A program made the position numbers and the translations under genes. The notes under the pieces are model-generated. The model saw only the letters and a program-made list of their open reading frames with translations, was not told where the DNA came from and made no database searches. A stretch of 34,450 nt of DNA from Pseudomonadota bacterium (GTDB lineage Bacteria; Pseudomonadota; Alphaproteobacteria; Caulobacterales; Caulobacteraceae). Of this stretch, positions 28,379 through 34,450 are shown piece by piece; position 1 is the first letter of the stretch, and each line of letters starts with the position of its first letter. The stretch is from positions 1 through 34,450 of the forward strand of contig JAEYUE010000309.1 of assembly GCA_023433655.1 (NCBI GenBank), in the 5' to 3' direction.

Positions 28379-29794
28379 TCAGCAGCCGGTCAGGTCCCAC
28401 GCGGCGCGGGTCGATTCCAGCCGCGCCAGCTTGGCGTGGAACGGCCCCCAGTCGTCATTGGCGTCGATGGCGGCCCAGATCGCCTCGACCTCGTCGATCA
28501 GCAGCTCCTCGGGCTCGGCGCTGGCGAAGACCGGATGCTCCAGTCGCTCGGGTCGCTCTGGGTCGTGCTCGAACAGGGCGAAGCGGAAGGCGTGGAAGGC
28601 TTCGCCCTGGTAGACCTTCGCGCGGGGACCGCCCAGCGCCCGGGCCGACGAGGCGAAGCCGCCGAACCAGTCGAAGAACAGCGGCTCCCAGCGCAGCGCC
28701 TCGCCGCCCTCGCGCAGCAGGGCCAGGGTCGTGTCCAGCAGCCGCTGGTCCGCCGCCTCGCCCAGGCTGCGCACGCCCAGCCGGGCCAGGAACGCGATCC
28801 TCAGCTCGCGGATGTAGGTCGGGCCGAAGCCGTTCAGCGCGTCCGTCAGGAGCTCGGCGTCGGCGATCAGCTTCAGCGCCCCGCCGAGCTGGGTGAGGGC
28901 CCAGAACACCGCCTCCGGCTGGCGGGCGAAGGCGTAGAGGCCGAACTGGTCGAAATAGGCCGCCGTGAAACCCGGCTCGTACCGCGGAAGGAACCGCCAC
29001 GGCCCGTAGTCGAAGCTCTCGCCGCTGACGTTGAGATTGTCGGTGTTCAGCACCCCGTGCACGAACCCCGCCGCGATCCACCTGGCCGCCAGCCGCGCCG
29101 AAGCCTCGACCACGGCCCGCAGGAACCCGGGGACATCCCCGGTCGCCACCCGGGGGTGATAGAGCGCCCGAGCATGCTCGACCATGACCTCGATCATGTC
29201 CGGGCGCCCGATGTAGGCCGCCCTCTGGAAAGTCCCGAAGCGGACGTGGCTGTGGGACAGCCGCACCAGCACTGCGGAACGGGTGGGGGAGGGCTCGTCG
29301 CCCCGCTCCAGCGCCTCGCCGGTCTCGATCAGCGAGAAGGCGCGGCTGGTCGGAACGCCCAGCGTCTCCAGCATTTCTGCGGCCAGCACCTCCCGCACCC
29401 CGCCCTTGAGCGTCAGGCGGCCGTCGCCGCCGCGCGACCACGGCGTCTGGCCGGATCCCTTGGTGCCGAGGTCCAGCAGGCGTCCGTCGTCCGCCCGCAG
29501 CTGCGCCGCCAGAAAGCCGCGGCCGTCGCCCAGGTCCGGGTTGTAGGTCCTGAACTGGTGGCCGTGATAGCGCATGGCGACCGGCCCCGGCTGACCCGCC
29601 AGGGGCTCGAACCGCGCGAAATGGGCGATCCATTCCTCGTCCGTGAGCGTCCCCAGCCCCACCGTCGCCGCGGCCCGGTCATTGCGGCGTCGAAGGATCG
29701 TCTGCGGGAACGCCGCCGGCCGGACGGCGTCGCCGTAGTCCTCGCCGAGATCGAAGAATCGCGGCTCGGGACGGTAGGCTGAGGAAGGGGGCAT
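28379..29794 (-). CDS. selO: SelO family protein adenylyltransferase (YdiU)
   Basis: This 471-residue pseudokinase-fold protein transfers AMP to Ser/Thr/Tyr of target proteins; in E. coli it responds to oxidative stress. Sequence matches include RYHGHQF, GTKGSGQTPWSRGGDGRLTLKGGVREVLAAEML with ATP-binding K112, SHVRFGTFQ, HGVLNTDNLNVSGESFDYGP with D252, N253 and D262, and the C-terminal DWGPFHAKLARLESTR. The only cysteine is the last residue C471. In E. coli a C-terminal cysteine forms a regulatory disulfide with a cysteine in the DYGPC motif, but here that position is Trp (DYGPW, W266), so the redox switch cannot form within one chain. Length is close to the family norm (about 480). Confidence 0.95.
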   Translation of the reverse strand: MPPSSAYRPEPRFFDLGEDYGDAVRPAAFPQTILRRRNDRAAATVGLGTLTDEEWIAHFARFEPLAGQPGPVAMRYHGHQFRTYNPDLGDGRGFLAAQLRADDGRLLDLGTKGSGQTPWSRGGDGRLTLKGGVREVLAAEMLETLGVPTSRAFSLIETGEALERGDEPSPTRSAVLVRLSHSHVRFGTFQRAAYIGRPDMIEVMVEHARALYHPRVATGDVPGFLRAVVEASARLAARWIAAGFVHGVLNTDNLNVSGESFDYGPWRFLPRYEPGFTAAYFDQFGLYAFARQPEAVFWALTQLGGALKLIADAELLTDALNGFGPTYIRELRIAFLARLGVRSLGEAADQRLLDTTLALLREGGEALRWEPLFFDWFGGFASSARALGGPRAKVYQGEAFHAFRFALFEHDPERPERLEHPVFASAEPEELLIDEVEAIWAAIDANDDWGPFHAKLARLESTRAAWDLTGC

Positions 29795-30019
29795 GCCGGC
29801 CAGATGCGGTCTCCGGCGCGCAAGGGCAACCGCCTCGACGGACTTTCCGCCGCTTGAACCCGCGCCCGCCCGACCGTTATATGCCCGCAGACATCAGGCC
29901 GCCCGCCGTTTCCGGCGCTGTTCGGCCAGGCCGGCGTCCGCCTGTGCGGGCGAACCCGGTCCGGCGCCCGTCGATAACCTGGCGCCACGACAGTCCCAAC
30001 CGAACCTTCGGAGGCCGCC
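29795..30019. other. Divergent gap between selO and nhaA
   Basis: This 225-base region is between two divergent genes and must contain both promoters. I see GC-rich inverted fragments and a GGAGG ribosome site at 30010-30014 for nhaA, but no convincing -35/-10 pair, operator or small gene. Confidence 0.4.
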
Positions 30020-31231
30020 GTGGCGCGCAAGATCACCCTCGATTTCCTCAAGACCGAGGCCGCCTCGGGCGTCGTGCTGGGCCTCGCCGCCCTGTTGGCC
30101 CTGATCGTGGCCAATTCGCCCCTCTCGCCGGCCTATTACGCCTGGCTGAAGAGCGAGCACATGCTCCAGATCGGACCGCTGGTGCTCGAGCTCTCGATCT
30201 CCGAGTGGATCAAGGAAGGCCTGATGGCGATCTTCTTCCTCGTGGTGGGGCTGGAGATCAAATTCGAGATTCTCAAGGGCGAGCTCAGCGATCCTAAAAA
30301 GCTGGCGACGCCCGTCCTGGCCGCGGCCGGCGGCATGGTGGCCCCGGCGCTGGTCTATCTGGCGGTGTCCGGCGCCGCCGGCGGTCCCCACGGCGGCTGG
30401 CCCATCCCGCTCGCCACCGACATCGCCTTCGCCCTCGCGGTCTTCGCCGTCGTCGCTCGCCGCCTGCCGTCGTCGTTGCGGGTCTTCCTGCTGACCCTCG
30501 CCATCGTCGACGACCTCGGGGCCATCGCCCTGATCGCGGCGTTGTTCTCCAGCGGCGTGAGCTGGATGCCCCTGCTGTGGATCGCCGGCCTGCTGCTGGC
30601 GGCCGGAATCCTCGGCCGGCTGGGCAAGGTCCCCTCGCCCTTCTGGGTGCTGGGCTTCGGGCTGGTCTGGTACCTGACAGTGCTTTCCGGCCTGTCGACC
30701 TCGCTCACCGCAGTGGCCTTCGCCGCCATCGTGCCCGTCGACCGCCGCCGCAGCGACGGCCAGAGCCCGCTGCGCGAGGCCATGCACGACCTGCACCCCT
30801 ACGTCGCCTTTCTGGTCTTGCCGCTGTTCGCCTTCGCCAAGGCGGGCGTGAGCTTCGGCGGCCTGTCGCTGGAGCAGGCCTTCGCCCCGCTGGTCATAGG
30901 CATCGCCCTCGGCCTCTTCATCGGAAAGCAGGTCGGGGTGTTCGGAGCGGCCTGGCTGGCTTCGGCGCTGAAGATCGGCCGCCGTCCCGGCGGTGCGACC
31001 TGGCTCGAGCTGTACGGCGTCAGCCTGCTGTGCGGCGTGGGCTTCACCATGAGCCTGTTTATCGGCGTCCTCGCCTTCCCCGGGGCCGTGGATTCGCCGC
31101 AGCAGATCGAGGTCAAGCTGGGCGTGCTCGGCGGCTCGCTTCTGTCGGCCGTCGCGGGGGCCGCCGTGCTGGCGGTTGCTGGGCGCCGGCGCAAGGAATC
31201 GGTCGGGGAGGAGCCGGATACTGACCGTTAG
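30020..31231 (+). CDS. nhaA: Na+/H+ antiporter NhaA
   Basis: This 403-residue inner membrane protein exchanges sodium for protons and controls internal pH and sodium. The start is GTG at 30020 with GGAGG at 30010-30014. NhaA motifs include LALIVANSPLSPAYYAW, ISEWIKEGLMAIFFLVVGLEIKFEILKGELSDPKKLATPVLAAAGGMVAPA, and the transport aspartates D164-D165 (LAIVDDLGAIALIA). TM segments with WIKEGLM, PLATDIAFALAVFAVVARRLP and GKQVGVFGAAW also match. Eleven to twelve helices are present, as in E. coli NhaA (388 residues). The C-terminal charged tail RRRKESVGEE extends a little beyond the family. Confidence 0.97.
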   Translation: MARKITLDFLKTEAASGVVLGLAALLALIVANSPLSPAYYAWLKSEHMLQIGPLVLELSISEWIKEGLMAIFFLVVGLEIKFEILKGELSDPKKLATPVLAAAGGMVAPALVYLAVSGAAGGPHGGWPIPLATDIAFALAVFAVVARRLPSSLRVFLLTLAIVDDLGAIALIAALFSSGVSWMPLLWIAGLLLAAGILGRLGKVPSPFWVLGFGLVWYLTVLSGLSTSLTAVAFAAIVPVDRRRSDGQSPLREAMHDLHPYVAFLVLPLFAFAKAGVSFGGLSLEQAFAPLVIGIALGLFIGKQVGVFGAAWLASALKIGRRPGGATWLELYGVSLLCGVGFTMSLFIGVLAFPGAVDSPQQIEVKLGVLGGSLLSAVAGAAVLAVAGRRRKESVGEEPDTDR

Positions 31232-31465
31232 GGGGTGAATATTGACCTAACGTCATCGATTTCTGTCGCTTTTGCGTCACAGTCCCGGTCGCGGCGCGGC
31301 TGAATTGCGGCGCCTGCCGCCCTCGATACTTGTCGCGGAGTCCGGCATGGCTTACCCCGAATGCTGGAGTTTCCGCGCTCCGCAAGAAGAGCGCGGCCAG
31401 GGATCAGGAAACGCCGCGGGCGTCCCGGACCGTTCGGGAAACCCCGGCCATGTCGGGGAGCGACC
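31232..31465 (+). other. Leader and promoter region of the TonB-dependent receptor gene
   Basis: This 234-base stretch between nhaA and the receptor has no credible gene. A likely 5' leader carries the hairpin CCCCG-GCCATGT-CGGGG (31442-31458) whose 3' arm contains part of the ribosome site GGGGAG (31455-31460), five bases before the receptor ATG. No known riboswitch class is recognised. A T-rich patch (31259-31275) may be near the promoter. Confidence 0.45.
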
Positions 31466-34075
31466 ATGCGCCTTACCAACCTTCTTCGCACCACCGTGTC
31501 GGCGGCTGTCGTCGGCGCCGTGGCCTTCGGCTTCGCGGGCGCCGCCTCGGCCCAGGACGCCGACCAGGACCGCGCCACCACCGTCGACGACATCATCGTC
31601 ACGGCGCAGAAGCGCGAGCAGAACCTTCAGGACGTGCCGATCGTGGTCACCAGCCTGTCGGAAGAGGTGCTCGAGGACGCCGGCGTCCGCGACATCAAGG
31701 ACCTCCAGATCCTGACCCCCGGCATGACCGTGACCTCGACCTCGTCCGAGGCGTCGACCACGGCGCGCATCCGCGGCGTCGGCACGGTCGGCGACAACCC
31801 GGGCCTCGAGAGCTCGGTCGGCGTGGTCATCGACGGCGTCTACCGCTCACGCAACTCGGTCGGTTTCGGCGACCTTGGCGAGCTGCAGCGGATCGAGGTG
31901 CTGAAGGGGCCGCAGGGCACCCTGTTCGGCAAGAACACCTCGGCCGGCGTCATCAACATCATCACCGAGGCCCCGTCGTTCACGCCCGGCTACAACGCCG
32001 AACTGACCGTCGGCAACTACGGCGCCATCGCCGCCTCGGGCTCGGTCACCGGCCCGATCACCGACACCCTGGCCTTCCGCCTCTACGCCGGCCGCCGCCT
32101 GCGCGACGGCTTCATGGACATCGACACCGGTGACGGCCCGCGGGAAGAAACCGACGACAACAACCAGGACTTCGGCACCGTCCGCGGCCAGCTGCTTTGG
32201 CTGCCCAACGACAACACCTCGGTCCGCTTCATCGCCGACTATTCGTCGCGCGACGAATACTGCTGCGTCGGCACCCAGATCCGCACCGGCCCGACCTATC
32301 CCTTCGTCGACATGCTGTCGGCCGGCCCGGGCCAGCGCCCGCCGGCGCCCGGTTTCGGCATGCTGCCGTTCGAACGCACCGCCTACGCCAACCGCGGCAG
32401 CGGCCAGGAGGTCGAGGACAAGGGCTGGTCGGTCGAGGCCAACTTCGACATGCCGGGCTTCCTTGGCGGCTCGACCCTGACCTCGGTTTCGTCGTGGCGT
32501 AAGTGGTCGTCCAGCCTCGGTCAGGACATCGATTTCACCGGCGCCGACATCGCCTACCGCGAACAGGACGGCGACTACGGCTTCATCGTCGAGAACGCCA
32601 CCCAGGAGTTCCGCCTCGCCGGATCCACCGACACCCTCGACTGGCTCGTCGGCGCCTTCGTCACCCAGGAAGACATCAACCGCACCGACAGCTGGTATTT
32701 CGGCGCCGACTACACGCCGTTCCTGTCGCTGCTGCTCAGCGCCCGCCTGAACGCGGCCAACCCGGCCCTGCCGATCAGCCCGAACACCATCGGCTGCTAC
32801 ACCCTGCCGGGCCAGACCCCGGTCGGCTTCGGCACCTGCCTGGCCACCGGCGGCGCCGTCGGCGGCGGCGGCCCCGGCTTCACCGTCGGACAGGGCTTCG
32901 AGGACGAGTACGATCAGGGTTCGACCTCGTTCGCCCTGTTCACGAACAACACCTGGCACGTCACCGACGCCTTCGACCTGACCGTCGGCCTGCGCTACAC
33001 CATGGACGAGAAGACGCTCCGCGGGACGCAGCAGAACACCAACGGCAACGGCACGACCTGCGGCCTGGCCCTCAGCAACGCCGGTTCGATCGGCGCGGTT
33101 CTCGGCGCGGGCAATGCGGCCACTGTCCTCGGCAACTTCTGTCTCCCGTGGTCGAACATCGCCTTCAACAACCGCGTCGTGAACGAGAAGTTCGACGACA
33201 GCGAGCTCAGCGGGACGATCAAGGCGTCGTACCGGATCAACCCGTCGATCCTGACCTATCTGTCCTACGCCCGCGGCTACAAGAGCTTCGGCTACAACCT
33301 CGACCGCGTGCAGGCGGGGATCACCCCGACCGCCTCGACCCTGTTCCCGTCGGAGGTCGTGGACAGCTACGAGGCCGGCGTGAAGATGACGCTGCTGGAC
33401 CGCACCCTGCTGCTGAACGCCACCTACTTCGACCAGACGTTCAACGACTTCCAGCTCAACACCTTCCTCGGCACCGCCTTCGTGGTGGAATCGATCCCCG
33501 AGCTGACCTCGCGCGGCGTCGACGCCGACTTCCTCTGGTTCTCGCCCATCGAGGGCCTGACCTTCCAGGGCGGCGTCACCTGGACCGAGGCCGAGTACGG
33601 GAACTTCACCGCAGCCGACCTCGCCACCCCGGGCAACTTCCCGCAGCTGTCGCTGCTGCCGGGCAACACGGCCTCGTTCGCCCCTGAATGGTCGGGCACG
33701 CTGTCGATCAACTACGACCGCAACATCGGCGACAACCTGCGCACGGGCTTCAGCCTCGCCGGCAAGTACATGAGCGACTACAACACCGGCTCTGACCTCA
33801 TCCCCTTCAAGCAGCAGGACGCGTTCACCACCCTGAACGGCCGCTTCCTGGTCGGCAGCGCGGATGAACGCTGGACCATGGAGTTCTGGGTCCAGACCCT
33901 GACCGACGAGGAGTACATCCAGGTCGCCTACAACGCCCCGCTGCAGGGTTCGGCGTTCCAGTCCACCGTCCAGCCGAACGGCACCTTCTACAACCCTGCG
34001 CTGGACACCCAGACCTACGACGCCTTCCTCGGCGCCCCGCGCACCTACGGAGCGACCCTGCGCATCCAGTACTGA
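31466..34075 (+). CDS. TonB-dependent outer membrane receptor
   Basis: The protein is 869 residues from ATG 31466. A signal peptide (LLRTTVSAAVVGAVAFGFAGAASA, cut near ASAQD) is followed by the plug domain: VDDIIVTAQKREQNLQDVPIVVTSLS, LKDLQILTPGM, IRGVGTVGDNPG, VGVVIDGVYRSRNSVGFGDLGELQRIEVLKGPQGTLFGKNTSAGVINI. The remaining ~650 residues are a beta-barrel with repeated short amphipathic strands, ending in the aromatic C-terminal residue of outer membrane barrels (YGATLRIQY). The opening match EQNLQDVPI is the usual hallmark of the large receptor set in Caulobacterales. Ligand cannot be predicted. No transporter, sensor or sigma gene lies next to it, so it is an orphan in this window. A strong terminator follows 27 bases after its stop. 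Confidence 0.96.
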   Translation: MRLTNLLRTTVSAAVVGAVAFGFAGAASAQDADQDRATTVDDIIVTAQKREQNLQDVPIVVTSLSEEVLEDAGVRDIKDLQILTPGMTVTSTSSEASTTARIRGVGTVGDNPGLESSVGVVIDGVYRSRNSVGFGDLGELQRIEVLKGPQGTLFGKNTSAGVINIITEAPSFTPGYNAELTVGNYGAIAASGSVTGPITDTLAFRLYAGRRLRDGFMDIDTGDGPREETDDNNQDFGTVRGQLLWLPNDNTSVRFIADYSSRDEYCCVGTQIRTGPTYPFVDMLSAGPGQRPPAPGFGMLPFERTAYANRGSGQEVEDKGWSVEANFDMPGFLGGSTLTSVSSWRKWSSSLGQDIDFTGADIAYREQDGDYGFIVENATQEFRLAGSTDTLDWLVGAFVTQEDINRTDSWYFGADYTPFLSLLLSARLNAANPALPISPNTIGCYTLPGQTPVGFGTCLATGGAVGGGGPGFTVGQGFEDEYDQGSTSFALFTNNTWHVTDAFDLTVGLRYTMDEKTLRGTQQNTNGNGTTCGLALSNAGSIGAVLGAGNAATVLGNFCLPWSNIAFNNRVVNEKFDDSELSGTIKASYRINPSILTYLSYARGYKSFGYNLDRVQAGITPTASTLFPSEVVDSYEAGVKMTLLDRTLLLNATYFDQTFNDFQLNTFLGTAFVVESIPELTSRGVDADFLWFSPIEGLTFQGGVTWTEAEYGNFTAADLATPGNFPQLSLLPGNTASFAPEWSGTLSINYDRNIGDNLRTGFSLAGKYMSDYNTGSDLIPFKQQDAFTTLNGRFLVGSADERWTMEFWVQTLTDEEYIQVAYNAPLQGSAFQSTVQPNGTFYNPALDTQTYDAFLGAPRTYGATLRIQY

Positions 34076-34102
34076 TCGCCGCCGCACGGCGAAACGAATG
34101 AA

Positions 34103-34133
34103 CCGGCCGGGGGCGACCCCGGCCGGTCTTTTA
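34103..34133 (+). terminator. Rho-independent terminator of the receptor gene
   Basis: The arms CCGGCCGGGG (34103-34112) and CCCCGGCCGG (34117-34126) are perfectly complementary around the loop GCGA, followed by TCTTTTATT. It begins 28 bases after the receptor stop. Confidence 0.92.
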
Positions 34134-34405
34134 TTGCCGGTAGTCTCCCGGACCGGGCCATGGAGCGGTCCGGGGCCGTCCGGATCGCTTCAGCCGGCGG
34201 GGCCCCGGACGGTCCGCCGCGCCCCGCACAGGTCGCAGAACTCCCGGTTCGGGGCGCTCCGGTCAGGCCGCCAGCGATGGCGGCGGCACTTCAATTTCCT
34301 GACGATCCTGCGAAGCCAGCGCAACGACTCATTCTCCACTGTTCGGCCGCCTGAGTGCCTGATCCCGGCGGGCAGGACGCTGTGACGGACCGCCGCGCAG
34401 CCATG
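34134..34405. other. Apparently non-coding GC-rich stretch with inverted repeats
   Basis: No convincing gene is present; a 95-codon open frame on the + strand (34098-34385) begins inside the terminator and has no recognisable protein. Two further hairpins occur: CCCGGACCG (34147-34155) with CGGTCCGGG (34166-34174), and a nearby CCGTCCGG / CCGGACGG pair between about 34176 and 34215. Nothing matches a tRNA. It might be a small RNA locus or a degenerate intergenic repeat. Confidence 0.35.
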
Positions 34406-34437
34406 AAAAAGCCCTCGCCGAGAACGACGAGGGCTTT
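34406..34437 (-). terminator. Terminator facing leftward, for a gene beyond the right edge
   Basis: AAAGCCCTCG (34408-34417) and CGAGGGCTTT (34428-34437) form a 10-bp stem. On the - strand it is followed by a run of five T (34406-34410), while on the + strand only three T follow. It thus best terminates a - strand gene lying to the right of the window, convergent with the receptor gene; it could also work in both directions. Confidence 0.75.
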
Positions 34438-34450
34438 CACTGTCCCGTCA

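Noticed and set aside
28370..28384. TGA after the final cysteine of SelO as a selenocysteine codon
   Set aside because: SelO is a selenoprotein in some organisms, but here a Cys codon directly precedes TGA, and read-through gives an Arg/Gly-rich sequence with no family similarity and no evident SECIS-like element.
31847..34087. A 746-codon open frame opposite the TonB-dependent receptor
   Set aside because: It is composed of biased Gly/Val/Arg/Gln repeats and mirrors the receptor codons; no independent start or ribosome site is seen.
34098..34385. A 95-codon + strand gene after the receptor
   Set aside because: It starts inside the receptor terminator, has no ribosome site and an Arg/Pro/Ser-rich, unrecognisable product.
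1..34450. CRISPR arrays, tRNA or rRNA genes
   Set aside because: No regularly spaced repeats and no cloverleaf or rRNA-like segments were seen on either strand.

Overview
The window looks like a chromosomal segment from an alphaproteobacterium of the Caulobacteraceae (Caulobacter, Brevundimonas or Phenylobacterium type). The clues are very high GC content, an aa3 cytochrome oxidase assembly operon running into a PdeA-like c-di-GMP phosphodiesterase, a DUF4908-like secreted protein, a large TonB-dependent receptor with the VDDIIVTAQKREQ-type N-terminus common in that family, and frequent GTG/TTG starts with 4-base stop/start overlaps. The genus is an inference. I see no rRNA, tRNA, CRISPR array, transposase, phage gene or plasmid gene.

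Layout. (1) 1-7842, + strand: the end of ctaD, then ctaB, a tiny membrane protein, ctaG, ctaE, a DUF983 protein, SURF1, an M16 peptidase, a GNAT acetyltransferase and the PdeA-like GEDEF/EAL protein. The first seven genes build and mature cytochrome c oxidase. A small one-pass membrane protein follows PdeA at 7851-8195. (2) 8192-9877: YqgE/AlgH (-), a Prx5-like peroxiredoxin (+) and a Vsr-type mismatch endonuclease without a visible partner methylase (+). (3) 9835-14490, - strand: a membrane hybrid histidine kinase, then a coupled cluster SixA phosphatase > DUF952 > pyrD, and a SAM methyltransferase divergent from gloB. (4) 14535-19178: gloB (+), then on the - strand a secreted DUF4908-like protein, phaB-like reductase, zinc alcohol dehydrogenase, GFA protein and DUF72 protein. 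(5) 19263-26610, + strand: a perfect 18-bp palindrome, a MerR/LiuR-like regulator, two acyl-CoA dehydrogenases, rsmE, gshA and a soluble PAS hybrid kinase. (6) 26615-31231: a small secreted protein and a TetR regulator separated by TetR-like operators, a DoxX-like protein, SelO and NhaA. (7) 31466-34075: an orphan TonB-dependent receptor with a strong terminator, then about 270 bases without a convincing gene and a second terminator that faces a gene beyond the right edge.

How the parts work together. Region 1 is respiratory (haem O synthesis, CuB insertion by Cox11, SURF1 haem insertion). Region 5 looks like an autoregulated acyl-CoA catabolism operon under a LiuR-type repressor/activator, followed by 16S rRNA and glutathione functions. 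gloB and gshA both belong to glutathione metabolism and the GFA-fold protein may be related, but they are not in one operon. Signalling is prominent: one c-di-GMP phosphodiesterase and two hybrid kinases, none with an adjacent response regulator or HPt gene.

I did not find a clearly new multigene system. The points most worth a second look are: SelO lacking the internal cysteine that partners its terminal cysteine; a terminator-like 13-bp hairpin inside the 5' end of the DUF983 gene; a probable CTG start on the M16 peptidase; the solitary Vsr; the MerR and TetR operators; and two convergent gene pairs that share a single CTAG as both stop codons.
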